NCBI RefSeq assembly: GCF_004345005.1
Contig: NZ_SMMX01000003.1
Location: 62,001 to 126,000 of the forward strand
Direction of reading: 5' to 3'
Length of the DNA: 64,000 nt
Origin: Extibacter muris
GTDB lineage: Bacteria; Bacillota; Clostridia; Lachnospirales; Lachnospiraceae
Of this stretch, positions 34,365 through 43,561 are shown piece by piece. Positions within the stretch are counted from its first letter, which is position 1; every line of letters starts with the position of its first letter. Below the pieces are notes generated by a model. That model had not been told where the DNA came from. It did no database searches and saw only the letters and a program-made list of their open reading frames with translations. The position numbers and the translations under genes were made by a program.

Positions 34365-34724
34365 ATGGGATGTCTTGGAAATGTGTTATGGTTCGTATTT
34401 GGCGGCGTATTCAGCGGTCTGAGCTGGTGCCTCGCAGGTCTGCTCTGGTGTATCACTATCGTAGGTATACCGGTAGGAATGCAGTGCTTCAAGTTCGCGT
34501 CGCTGAGTTTCTTTCCATTTGGGAAAGAAGTCAGATACGGCGGTGGGGCAGGTTCTCTCCTGCTGAATATTATCTGGCTTATCGTATCAGGGGTACCCCT
34601 GGCACTGGAGCATGCGGCATTTGGCGTACTGCTCTGTATCACTGTCATCGGCATACCGTTCGGTCTGCAGCACTTTAAGCTGGCACAGCTGGCACTTATG
34701 CCGTTTGGCGCGGAAGTATTGTAA
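34365..34724 (+). CDS. YccF-domain inner-membrane protein
   Basis: The 119 residues contain two copies of the YccF module: WCITIVGIPVGMQCFKFASL with FFPFGKEV, and LLCITVIGIPFGLQHFKLAQ with LMPFGAEV. Each has hydrophobic segments, giving about four membrane crossings. Function is unknown. AAGGAGG 8 nt upstream fixes the ATG at 34365. The gene sits behind a probable Mn2+-sensing leader, which suggests a role in metal handling (inference). Confidence 0.8.
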   Translation: MGCLGNVLWFVFGGVFSGLSWCLAGLLWCITIVGIPVGMQCFKFASLSFFPFGKEVRYGGGAGSLLLNIIWLIVSGVPLALEHAAFGVLLCITVIGIPFGLQHFKLAQLALMPFGAEVL

Positions 34725-34801
34725 CGACTGATATTTGGAATCAAGGAAGTAAGAAGCTGTCTTTGCAGACAGAGGTCTGCAGGGGCCAGAAGGAGAAATG
34801 C

Positions 34802-35506
34802 ATGGAATTTATTATTGAGAATCTGACAAAAAGCTTTGGGACAAAGGAGGTGCTGAAGGATATAACATTTACGTTTGAAAGCGGCAAGATATATGGGCTT
34901 CTGGGAAGGAACGGGGCCGGAAAGACGACACTGTTCAACTGCGTCAACAAGGACATCAAGTCAGAGAGCGGAAGCTTTTACCTGGACGACGGGAAGAAAG
35001 AGGAGATAAAGCCGGAAGATATCGGCTATGTCCTGTCTACTCCTACCGTACCTGCGTTCCTTACAGGCCGTGAGTTTATCAAGTTTTTTATAGAAATCAA
35101 TGAAAAGTCGATTACGGGCTTAAGGCCAATAGACGAATACTTTGAGATGATGAACATTGAAATAGGAGACAGGGACCGGCTGCTGAAAGACTATTCCCAC
35201 GGCATGAAGAATAAGATGCAGATGCTGGTGAATATTATTGCAAGACCACCGGTCCTGCTGCTGGATGAGCCGCTGACTTCCCTAGACGTGGTAGTCGCGG
35301 AGGAGATGAAAGAGCTGCTCCGCGGGCTCAAGTCCGACCGCATCATCATCTTCTCCACACATATCATGGAACTTGCGCTGGATCTGTGTGACGAGATCGT
35401 CATATTGAACCACGGAGAACTTGAGGTGGTGGACAAGTACGATCTGGACAACACGGAATTCAAAGACAAGATTATCCGGGCACTTAAGGAGGAAGATGAT
35501 GATTAA
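34802..35506 (+). CDS. ABC transporter ATP-binding protein
   Basis: The 234-residue ATPase has Walker A GRNGAGKTT near 35-43, a Q-loop region, a signature-like YSHGMKNKM, Walker B VLLLDEPLTSLD and H-loop STH. It would energise the membrane protein encoded next, which starts 8 bases before this stop. AAGGAGAAATGC precedes the ATG. The pair resembles ABC-2 type exporters. The substrate is unknown. Confidence 0.85.
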   Translation: MEFIIENLTKSFGTKEVLKDITFTFESGKIYGLLGRNGAGKTTLFNCVNKDIKSESGSFYLDDGKKEEIKPEDIGYVLSTPTVPAFLTGREFIKFFIEINEKSITGLRPIDEYFEMMNIEIGDRDRLLKDYSHGMKNKMQMLVNIIARPPVLLLDEPLTSLDVVVAEEMKELLRGLKSDRIIIFSTHIMELALDLCDEIVILNHGELEVVDKYDLDNTEFKDKIIRALKEEDDD

Positions 35507-37079
35507 GGCATTTGGCATATCGTATGATTTGAAAAATACATACCGGGTGAACGGGATAATATACTCTATCCAGCAGATACCTGTGATAAAAAGACTTTTT
35601 ACGGATGACCTGTATGCCAGCAGGGGACTGAAGATATTTGCAAATATCTTGGCGGCTCTCTGGGAGGTTATCTCTACATTTCTTGGAAAGTATTTATATC
35701 TTCTGCTGCTCGTGGCACTGCCTGCAGGCTTCTATAAAGGGGGCGATGCCAAGGGCACGGCCATGCATATCCTGCTGTTTCTGACGGTCATAGGCACGTT
35801 TATGAATACATATATGTTCAATCCTACGAATGACAAGTATTATGCAATGATTCTTATGCGCATGGATGCCAGGGAATACACACTCTCTAACTACCTGTAT
35901 TCATCGCTGAAGGTGGCAGCCGGTTTTTTGCCGTTTACGATTTATTATGGCAGGGGGTGGGAGATGAATATCGGCCTGTGCATCTTGATTCCTTTCTTTG
36001 TCACGGGCGCGAAGATGACTGCCGCATGGCTGTTTTTGCTCCGCTATGAGAAGAAGGGCGTGTGTATGAATGAGAACCTTCCGCCCAAATTTGCCTGGCC
36101 TCTGACCGGAATCCTGCTCGTGGCAGCCTACGGGCTTCCTTATGCCAGGATTGTGGTACCGGTAAGGGCATTCGCAGTCATCGCTGTTGTGACAGTAGTG
36201 TCCGGCCTGTACAGCCTTGTTAAGATTATAGGATTTGGAAAATATCGGGAGATGTACCAGCTTATCCTGGCAGATAAGAGAAACTCGGTAGAAATGAACG
36301 ACATCGTTAAGAAGGCGACGGAAGAGCAGAGCCGGAAGATGATCAGCCAGGATACGGCGTTTACAAGCAGGAAGAAAGGGTTTGAATACTTTAACGAGCT
36401 GTTCATCCGCAGACATAGAAGGGCGCTCTGGCGTCCGGCCCGGCGGACCGCATGCATAGCGGCGGCTTTCATCACCGTGCTTCTGGCCGCGATGCACATC
36501 AATGCAGAGGTAAAGGAGGCGGTGAACAGGCTGCTGCTCATCTTTCTGCCTTATTTCGTATTTATCATGTACGCAATCAACCGGGGAACGTCCTTTACCC
36601 AGGTATTATTTATGAACTGTGACCACAGCATGCTCACATTTGCCTTTTATAAAAAGCCGGAATTTATCCTCAGACTGTTCCGCATCAGGCTCAGGGAAAT
36701 CATCAAAGTCAACCTGCTTCCGGCGGCCGTCATCGGAGCGGGCCTGGCGTTGATGCTCTATGTTTCCGGCGGTACGGATAACCCGCTGAACTATGTCGTC
36801 CTGTTCGTATCCATACTGGTGCTGAGCATATTCTTTTCCGTACACTATCTGACCTGCTATTATCTGCTCCAGCCGTACAACGTCAATACGGAGCTGAAAA
36901 GCGCCACATACAGGATCATAATGTCCGGCACGTACATCGTATGCTTCCTGTTCATGAAGCTGCGCATGGATACGTTTGTCTTCGGTATAGCGGTTACGGC
37001 GTTCTGCGTACTTTACAGCTTTATCGCTTCGCTGCTCGTATACCGTTTCGCGTCCAGGACGTTCCGGCTGAGAAATTAA
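35499..37079 (+). CDS. ABC-type membrane permease, large
   Basis: The 526 residues have about 10-12 hydrophobic segments. A long hydrophilic stretch (about 260-310, KKATEEQSRKMISQDTAF) lies in the middle. No ATPase motif is present. It overlaps the preceding ATPase gene by 8 bases and has AAGGAGG six bases before this ATG, so the two form one transporter. The family is not closely recognised, but the architecture fits ABC-2 export permeases. Confidence 0.75.
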   Translation: MIKAFGISYDLKNTYRVNGIIYSIQQIPVIKRLFTDDLYASRGLKIFANILAALWEVISTFLGKYLYLLLLVALPAGFYKGGDAKGTAMHILLFLTVIGTFMNTYMFNPTNDKYYAMILMRMDAREYTLSNYLYSSLKVAAGFLPFTIYYGRGWEMNIGLCILIPFFVTGAKMTAAWLFLLRYEKKGVCMNENLPPKFAWPLTGILLVAAYGLPYARIVVPVRAFAVIAVVTVVSGLYSLVKIIGFGKYREMYQLILADKRNSVEMNDIVKKATEEQSRKMISQDTAFTSRKKGFEYFNELFIRRHRRALWRPARRTACIAAAFITVLLAAMHINAEVKEAVNRLLLIFLPYFVFIMYAINRGTSFTQVLFMNCDHSMLTFAFYKKPEFILRLFRIRLREIIKVNLLPAAVIGAGLALMLYVSGGTDNPLNYVVLFVSILVLSIFFSVHYLTCYYLLQPYNVNTELKSATYRIIMSGTYIVCFLFMKLRMDTFVFGIAVTAFCVLYSFIASLLVYRFASRTFRLRN

Positions 37080-37140
37080 TTACATTTTTATGTCACAGCA
37101 AGGAGGAAACGGAGTCTAATATAACAGGAGGTAAGATTAT

Positions 37141-37989
37141 ATGGACGATAAATTACAAAAAGAAATGGAACGGCTGGTCGGCCGGGCTGTGGCAGGCGAC
37201 AAAAGCGCAGTGGAAAAGATACTCACAGAGATACAGGACCTCGTGTTCAACTTCTCCCTGCGGATGCTTGGAACGATACCAGACGCAGAGGATGCCACCC
37301 AGGAAATACTGATCAAAGTGATGACACACCTGTCATCCTTCCGGGCAGAGAGCAGGTTCACTACGTGGGTATTCCGGATCGCATCAAATTATCTGAAGGA
37401 CTATAAGAAAAACATGTTTTCAAAATATCCGCTCAGCTTCGAGATCTATGGCGAAGACATCGAAGGAGGTGCAGAGAAAGACATCCCGGACCTGGCCCAG
37501 GGGGTAGAGCAGGCAATCCTCGAAGAGGAGCTGAAGATGTCCTGTACGAACGTGATGCTCCAGTGCCTGGACAAAGAGAGCAGATGCATCTTTATACTTG
37601 GTACGATGTTCAAAGTAGACAGCAGGATTGCAGGAGACATTCTTGGAATCTCTCCGGAGGCGTACCGCAAGCGCCTGTCCCGTATAAGGGCCAGGATGGC
37701 AGAATTCATGGGGACATACTGTGGGCTGGAAGGCGGCATGTGCAGCTGCCGCAGGAGGATAAATTACGCTGTTGCAAGCCAGAGGCTTCAGCCGGACAAT
37801 CTGGAATACACCGCCATGGAACCGGGTAACGACGAGCTGATGCATGGATTTAAAAATGCGATGGAACGTGTGGACGACCTGTCCTTTGTCTTTTCAGACA
37901 TGCCTTTCTACCACGGAGGCAGAGAGGTGAAGGCATGGCTGCAGGGATTCTTCGACTCGGAAGAATACCGTACGATAACAGAGGCATAA
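37141..37989 (+). CDS. ECF-type RNA polymerase sigma factor with cysteine-containing C-terminal extension
   Basis: The 282 residues begin with region 2 (MLGTIPDAEDATQEILIKV, FRAESRFTTWVFRIASN) and region 4 (ILGISPEAYRKRLSRIRARM). An extension of about 90 residues with CGLEGGMCSCRRR near 200-212 follows, ending with a charged tail. No anti-sigma gene is adjacent, so the extension may sense the signal, as in cysteine-rich-tail ECF factors such as CorE (inference). AGGAGG lies 8 nt before the ATG. The DUF2461 gene follows after 12 nt. Confidence 0.8.
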   Translation: MDDKLQKEMERLVGRAVAGDKSAVEKILTEIQDLVFNFSLRMLGTIPDAEDATQEILIKVMTHLSSFRAESRFTTWVFRIASNYLKDYKKNMFSKYPLSFEIYGEDIEGGAEKDIPDLAQGVEQAILEEELKMSCTNVMLQCLDKESRCIFILGTMFKVDSRIAGDILGISPEAYRKRLSRIRARMAEFMGTYCGLEGGMCSCRRRINYAVASQRLQPDNLEYTAMEPGNDELMHGFKNAMERVDDLSFVFSDMPFYHGGREVKAWLQGFFDSEEYRTITEA

Positions 37990-38001
37990 GGAGGGACATA
38001 T

Positions 38002-38685
38002 ATGGATCTGCAGATGATAATGGAATATTTGAAGGGATTGAAAGAGAATAATAACCGGGAGTGGTATCAGGAACATAAGACAGAGTACGAAGCGGCGGCA
38101 TCAGAATTTCTGAAGCTGGTTGAGACGCTGATGATTGGACTTGGGAAAATGGAGCCGGGCATACTGCTGCATGAGCCGAAAAAGCTGACATACAAGCTTG
38201 TCAGAGACACCCGCTTCAGCAAGGACAAGTCTCCGTACAATCCGGCGTTCCGTGTACATCTGTCTGAGGGCGGAAAACAGCCGGTCCCGGTCGGGTATTA
38301 TCTGATGATCACACCGGGTGCCTCCTTCCTGGGAGGCGGCCTGTTCGCGGACATATTCAAAGAAGAGACGGCGATGATGCGAGACTATATCGCAACGCAC
38401 GGCGACGAGTGGGAAGGCATAGTGGAAGGCGGCACATTCAAAGATCTTTTTGAGGCGAAAGGGTCCTCCCTTAAAAATGTGCCGGCAGGTTATGACAGGG
38501 AGCACCCTCAGGCCGCCTATCTGAAATATAAAAGCTGGTATGTAGAATATCCGCTGGCGGACGGACTGCTGGCAGACGCCGGCAGATTTGTCGATAACAT
38601 ACTGGAAATCTGCAAGGTGATCAAACCATTTAATGACTTTATAAACAGGGCCCTGGCAGATTCCAAGTTTATGAATCAGCCGTAA
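38002..38685 (+). CDS. DUF2461 (TIGR02453) family protein
   Basis: The 227 residues fit DUF2461 well: FLKGLK-type start, NNREWYQEHK, LVRDTRFSKDKSPYNPAF, GYYLMITPGASFLGGGLF and a KSWYVEYPL near the end. Function is unknown. AAGGAGGG precedes the ATG. It is probably transcribed with the sigma factor gene 12 nt upstream. Confidence 0.85.
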   Translation: MDLQMIMEYLKGLKENNNREWYQEHKTEYEAAASEFLKLVETLMIGLGKMEPGILLHEPKKLTYKLVRDTRFSKDKSPYNPAFRVHLSEGGKQPVPVGYYLMITPGASFLGGGLFADIFKEETAMMRDYIATHGDEWEGIVEGGTFKDLFEAKGSSLKNVPAGYDREHPQAAYLKYKSWYVEYPLADGLLADAGRFVDNILEICKVIKPFNDFINRALADSKFMNQP

Positions 38686-38884
38686 CAGCCAGGAAGATAT
38701 GAAGTTTTACGTGCTTTTTACAAAACCTTTCCATTATCAGGGTATCGGTTCTGCTGCTTGTACGTTACACTTAACGAGTGATAAATAATCCGGGAAAGAA
38801 GAGGGTATCATATGACAAAGATATATGTGCCCGTTAACCTTGCCCGGGGCACGATAATAAGACGATAGAGGATGAAAGACATAC

Positions 38885-39562
38885 ATGAAAGAAGAGAAAA
38901 AAAGAATATCATTCAAAGAGATAAGAGATAATGAAGAGCTGCAGCTGCTGATTGAAAATGGAAATTCAGTTCTGAAGGCGCTGGGCTTTACCGAGCATTC
39001 CAGGAGGCACGCCGCTAAGGTGGCACAATGCGCCGGAAAGATACTGAAGGAGCTGGGGTATAAGAAACACGAGATAGAGCTGGCCAAGGCCGCCGGGTAT
39101 ATGCATGACATAGGCAACAGCGTCAACCGGCATGACCATGCCCATACTGGTGCGGTACTTGCATACGGAATACTAAAGGATATGGGGATGCCGCTGAACG
39201 ATGTGCTCACCGTGACCACCGCAATAGGGAATCATGACGAGGCGACGGGAACTGCTGTAGATGTAGTCTCCGCAGCGCTCATCCTTGCCGATAAGACAGA
39301 CGTCCGCCGCAACAGGGTGCAGAACCAGGTAATCGCGAACTTTGATATCCATGACCGGGTAAATTATGCGGCGCTGTCATCAGTGCTCGATGTGGACAAA
39401 GAGAAAAAGAATATCCGCATGACGCTTGAGCTGGACGACTCTATGTGCTCGGTGATGGATTACTTCGAGATATTTATGGAACGGATGATCATGTGCCGCA
39501 GGGCGGCAGAAGTGTTCGGCTGCCAGTTCAAGCTGACGGCAAATGGCAATAAGCTGTGCTGA
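38885..39562 (+). CDS. HD-domain phosphohydrolase
   Basis: The 225 residues contain an HD domain: H near 42 (HSRRHAAKVA), the HD pair in MHDIGNSVNRHDHAHTG around residue 78, and the late Asp in ILADKTDVRRNRV. Such enzymes hydrolyse phosphate esters of nucleotides. The substrate is unknown. The 199 nt before it include an 18-codon ORF at 38812 that I do not consider convincing. The start is ATG with weak GATGAAAGA upstream. Confidence 0.75.
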   Translation: MKEEKKRISFKEIRDNEELQLLIENGNSVLKALGFTEHSRRHAAKVAQCAGKILKELGYKKHEIELAKAAGYMHDIGNSVNRHDHAHTGAVLAYGILKDMGMPLNDVLTVTTAIGNHDEATGTAVDVVSAALILADKTDVRRNRVQNQVIANFDIHDRVNYAALSSVLDVDKEKKNIRMTLELDDSMCSVMDYFEIFMERMIMCRRAAEVFGCQFKLTANGNKLC

Positions 39563-39597
39563 GGCGTGCTTCTTCGTAATGTTTTATTGTAATCCGT

Positions 39598-39626
39598 TTG
39601 TCACCCATGGATGAATCATTTACAAT
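39598..39626 (+). promoter_or_regulatory. Sigma-A promoter of the helix-turn-helix regulator gene
   Basis: TTGTCA (39598-39603) and TACAAT (39621-39626) are separated by 17 bases and end 22 bases before the start codon. The short leader contains the AGAGGTG ribosome-binding site. Confidence 0.6.
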
Positions 39627-39648
39627 GATTACAGAAAAGAGGTGTGAC

Positions 39649-41016
39649 ATGAAGAATCAGTTTGGAAAATCACTCCGCTCCCAGATGGAAAAAGCCGGGA
39701 TTAAGGAAAGCGAACTGGCAGACGCTCTCAGCTATGACGCCACATATATCAGCAAATGGATTAACGGAAGCAAACTGCCGTCAGAGCGGAATGCGGAACG
39801 GATCATCGGCCAGATGGCGGATTGCTTCGCAGCCCATACGAATGTGCCGGAGGCGGAAAGAGCGGCACAGAGGCAGCAAGGCCTGGCAGAGCTGAAGATG
39901 GCCTACGCCAGCGACAGGAGCTATCTTATCTTTCAGAATTATAATAACAATGATATGTCCTTTGTGGACAGCCGGCAGACATTAGTCCGGCTGACAAGGG
40001 CAGCCTTCATGCAGGCGTTGGATTTATATGACGGGCGCATCGGCATTATGGCCACATTTGACCTTTTCCGCCTGTACGGCAAGGAATTCAGGGGCCTGAT
40101 GAAGGAGCTGCACGATACCGGGGTGAAAAAGGTTGAGCTGAGCCTGGCGCTGGAGCCGGAAGGACTGACGACAGAGTATAATTATTATGCAGCCGTCATT
40201 ATAGGCACGATAGGAAGTTTTGATTATATCGAGATGTCCATTGTGTGCAGGAGGCCGGAGCAGCCGTCGATTCTGGTTATCAATGACCTGCTCTGCCTGC
40301 AGGTCCTGTGGAGCGTTGGCGGGGAGCTATCCGCTGTATTCTCTATGGAGCATAAGATCATAAGCCGGTTTGCCTCGGTCTGCCAGCAGGTTATGGAGGT
40401 GGGGGATAAATTACTGGATCCGGCCGAGCCGGAAAGCCTCAGGCGGACGAACGTACAGCTCGACTCCTATTCAGACCGGCGCCAGTGGCAGTTCTTTAAT
40501 GAACCTCCCGCCATGCTTTTCCCGGGGGAAATCATGGATATACTTATTGAGCATGCTGAAGACGAAAGCTACGCGCGCTATCTCGTAAAGCTGAATAATG
40601 TATTTGCGAAGCGCACCTGCAAAGCACGGATAGATCTCGTGCTGTATTCTTCCATGCTGAATGAATATCTTGCTAACGGCAATATAAGCGTCGGCAATGT
40701 AAGCCATCATCTGACCCCGGAGCAGACACGCCTCCACCTCACACATCTGAGCCAGGTGATGTCGGAATACCCGGATGTCAGGCTTTATGTAATCAGAGAC
40801 ACGGTCGTTCTGAGCGAAGAGCCGAGAAGAGCGCCGTCCATCTTTTTAGATACATATTCCCTGAATATTGAAAATTCTAAAAAGAAGCCAAACGATAATT
40901 ACCACATATCTTTGGCCCCGAGGATGCGGGGCGCTTTTGAGCAGTTTTTTGAAAAAATGCTCCGGATGCCGTTCTGTAACAGGCTGACGGCAGAAGATGT
41001 GCTCCGCTATCTGTAA
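39649..41016 (+). CDS. Helix-turn-helix regulator with large unknown C-terminal domain
   Basis: The 455 residues begin with an XRE-type helix-turn-helix (LADALSYDATYISKWINGSKLP, residues about 18-40). About 390 residues follow that match no domain I recognise. They look globular, with ligand-domain-like strands and a repeated pattern of Leu-rich helices. The ATG is chosen because of AGAGGTG 6 nt upstream; an upstream GTG in frame falls inside the promoter. A perfect terminator follows directly. Confidence 0.65.
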   Translation: MKNQFGKSLRSQMEKAGIKESELADALSYDATYISKWINGSKLPSERNAERIIGQMADCFAAHTNVPEAERAAQRQQGLAELKMAYASDRSYLIFQNYNNNDMSFVDSRQTLVRLTRAAFMQALDLYDGRIGIMATFDLFRLYGKEFRGLMKELHDTGVKKVELSLALEPEGLTTEYNYYAAVIIGTIGSFDYIEMSIVCRRPEQPSILVINDLLCLQVLWSVGGELSAVFSMEHKIISRFASVCQQVMEVGDKLLDPAEPESLRRTNVQLDSYSDRRQWQFFNEPPAMLFPGEIMDILIEHAEDESYARYLVKLNNVFAKRTCKARIDLVLYSSMLNEYLANGNISVGNVSHHLTPEQTRLHLTHLSQVMSEYPDVRLYVIRDTVVLSEEPRRAPSIFLDTYSLNIENSKKKPNDNYHISLAPRMRGAFEQFFEKMLRMPFCNRLTAEDVLRYL

Positions 41017-41028
41017 AGCGGGAATTCC

Positions 41029-41064
41029 AACGGACTTGAATTTTTTGAATTCAAGTCCGTTTTT
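41029..41064 (+). terminator. Intrinsic terminator after the helix-turn-helix regulator
   Basis: A perfect 14-bp stem AACGGACTTGAATT (41029-41042) pairs with 41048-41061, loop TTTTG, followed by Ts. Confidence 0.9.
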
Positions 41065-41176
41065 CTATTTGTCAATTTATTCACATCTGTTCAAGTGTAA
41101 ACAGGCTGAGAGGATTTTATAATGTAGACATAGCAGCAATGCAACACGATATCTCATTAGAAAAGGGGGAACAGAT

Positions 41177-41836
41177 ATGGAAGAAAACAAGGCGAAGATT
41201 GGACAGGTGATTGCCATAGGCGGAGCGTTCATGGGATTTGTCATCGGCTCCAGCTTTGCGTCAGGGCAGGAATGCATGCAGTATTTTACCGGCTTCGAAG
41301 TAGCGGGGAGTGTCGGCGCCGGAGCAATCGCACTCATTCTATATGCATGGTTCGTAAGCACGATCGTGGAAGACGGCAGGTATCTCAAACTAAATAATTC
41401 GGGTAAGATGTTTAATTTCTACCTCGGCAAATATCTTGGATTTGTACTGGAATGGTTCACGCCGATCATGCTGTTTTTCGTATATTCCATGATGATTTCG
41501 GGCGCAGGCTCAACATTTGAAGAATATTACGGAGTAAATGGCAATATCGGCCGTGCAATCATGATTATCGCTTCGCTTGGAACCGTCCTGCTCGGTCTTG
41601 AGAAGCTGGTCAAGATCGTAGGTTACATTGCGCCGGTTCTTCTCGTTGTCACGATGTTTATCGGAATATTATCTATTGTAAATAATCCGGAAGGCATCGC
41701 GCAGGCAGACCAGAACCTGAAGACCGTACAGGTGAACACCAATTTTAACAACTGGGCGTTGTCTGGACTTATGTACGGGGCTTATACGGTCACCGGAGAC
41801 TTTGATGAAGAAGATGTTCTGATCAAAAAAATGTAA
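41177..41836 (+). pseudogene. YkvI-like membrane transporter, probably internally deleted
   Basis: The 219 residues match the first half of YkvI-type transporters of the amino-acid/polyamine LeuT-fold group: GGAFMGFVIGSSFASGQECM, then six membrane segments to ALSGLMYGAYTVTG. The usual length is 340-380. After TVTG the frame ends with an abrupt polar tail DFDEEDVLIKKM, which resembles a natural C-terminus. An in-frame deletion of roughly half the protein is the likely reason. The 5' end with GAAAAGGGGG upstream is intact. Confidence 0.6.
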
Positions 41837-41848
41837 AGGAGGATTATT

Positions 41849-42511
41849 ATGAAAAAAGTATTGGTAACCGGAGGGACACAGGGAGTCGGGCTTGAGACGG
41901 TAAAACGATTGCTGGAACAGGGCAGGCTGGAAGAGATTGAACAGGCCGATTTTCTGACCGAACATGAGTGGTACGGCGTGATATTCAACGCTGCCCTTGG
42001 CTCAGGCACTGTCAAAGACTATGCTGAGCAGGGCGACCCGCTGAGGGCAGCGAATGATGTGGCGATGATGACCGTGAATGCCCTGGGCCCTCTGTGGATC
42101 TACAAAAAGATACAGCCCGTAATAGAGGCCAAGACGGAAAAGACAAAGCTCATATTCATCTCCTCCGTAGGGGGCGGTATTGCATGCTTCCCCAAATTTA
42201 CCCTGAGCGATGGTATGAGCAAATGTGCGGTGGCATATCTGGCAAGACAGCTGGCGGCCGAAAACACCCACACTCCGATTGACGTATTCTGCATCAGCCC
42301 GGGAGCCATCGAGACGCCGATGTTCTACAGCAGTACGTTAAAAGGCATGACACCGGAAGAACGGGCGGCCTTCGATGCGGCGCAGGCCAAGAAACGTCTG
42401 ATCCAGCCTTCTGAAATTGCCTTCTGGCTCGGGGAACTTCTGCGGGATGAATCGACCCTGATGCATGGAGCCAATATTGACGCTACGATGGGGCTGTACG
42501 GTCGCGCTTGA
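41849..42511 (+). pseudogene. Short-chain dehydrogenase/reductase with internal deletions, fused into the next gene
   Basis: The 220 residues show the NAD(P) motif TGGTQGVGLE, the FNAALG strand, ISSVGGG and SDGMSKCAVAYLARQL, then SPGAIETPMF. Between VKRLLEQG and the ADFL/WYGVIFN strands about 35-40 residues normally forming the second and third Rossmann strands are missing in frame. The catalytic Tyr of YxxxK is not present in the SDGMSK segment. The end MHGANIDATMGLYGRA runs into the aminotransferase frame. Activity is unlikely. Confidence 0.6.
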
Positions 42512-43394
42512 GACGCTGGCGATGCTGCTTGCAGAGCCCGGGGATGTATTCCTGATTCCGGCCCCTTACTATTCCAGCTTTGTGGATGACATCAATGAGC
42601 GGGCGGGCGTAATCCCTGTCGGCGTGCCATGTGATGAAACGCTGGACAGGGATGCCTTTGAAGAAGCTTATGCAAAAACGGTGAAGGAAGGGAAACGAGT
42701 GAGGGCCGTGCTGTTCTCATCACCCAACAACCCGATCGGCGCAGTATATAAAGAAGAGGCAGTACGCGGCCTGCTTGATTTTGCCATGGATCATGATCTG
42801 GACGTGATATCAGATGAGATTTATGCGCAGACGGTGTTTGATCCGGAAGCGGAGTTTGCCAGCACGATGAAGCTGGTTCCGGCCTCATACCGCCACAGGG
42901 TGCATGTGACGAGCAGTTTTGCCAAAGATTTTGTCTTGTCCGGCTTTAGAACTGGCTTGTGCATATCATTCAATCCTTGTATCATACAGGGCTTTGCGTC
43001 CATCATATACTATGCGTCAGTCTCTTCACATACCCAGTCGCTGCTGACGGCGCTGCTGAAATCACCGGAACTTCCGGGAATCATGGAGCTTTCAAGACAA
43101 CGCCTTGCCGCTGCATATCACATCATTGCCGGGGGCCTCGCGGCAATCGGCGTACCCACCATGAAGGCACAGGCAGGCATCTTTGTGATGGCAGACTTTT
43201 CTGCTTATATGGAAAAGCAGGAATTTGAAGCGGAACATGTACTGTGGGAGAAGATCTATCATGAACTCATGATCAATGTATCGCCGGGGCAGCTGTTCGG
43301 GTGTGATAGACCCGGATGGTTCCGTGCGTGCTATGCCTTTGACCAGGATACGGTTGAAGAGGCGTGCAGGAGATTGGCAACATTGAAAAAGTAA
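42465..43394 (+). pseudogene. PLP-dependent aminotransferase (class I/II), N-terminal third missing
   Basis: Residues from GCTVALETLAMLLAEPGD onward follow fold-type I aminotransferases of the ACC-synthase-like group: APYYSSF, SSPNNPIG, SDEIYAQTVF, and the PLP lysine in SSFAKDFVLSGFRTG. They continue to the normal C-terminus. About 100 N-terminal residues are absent, and similarity begins exactly where the upstream SDR gene ends (about 42496). The ATG at 42465 lies inside the SDR coding sequence. A deletion between the two genes explains this. Confidence 0.7.
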
Positions 43395-43404
43395 CGGTCA
43401 GAAG

Positions 43405-43438
43405 CAGGCCGGCCCACTGGCCGGCCTGTAATCTTTTT
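43405..43438 (+). terminator. Intrinsic terminator after the aminotransferase
   Basis: A 10-bp perfect GC stem CAGGCCGGCC (43405-43414) pairs with 43419-43428, loop CACT, then TAATCTTTTT. Confidence 0.9.
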
Positions 43439-43511
43439 GCCATATCTGAGTGCTGTCCTATCATCTGATAATTTCGCAAAACACCTATTTTACTACTATT
43501 AGCCGCAGGAT

Positions 43512-43520
43512 AATGTTATA
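43512..43520 (+). promoter_or_regulatory. Extended -10 promoter element for the GGDEF sensor gene
   Basis: TGTTATAAT fits the extended -10 form TGnTATAAT and lies about 40 bases before the start codon. No clear -35 is seen at the right distance. Confidence 0.45.
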
Positions 43521-43561
43521 ATTACAATCAAATAGCTTTTGGCTTACATGAGAGGGGACCT

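Noticed and set aside
38812-38868. An 18-codon ORF (starting MTKIYVPVNL) before the HD-domain gene
   Set aside because: The ribosome-binding site is weak and the length is within chance. No conservation can be judged from one sequence.
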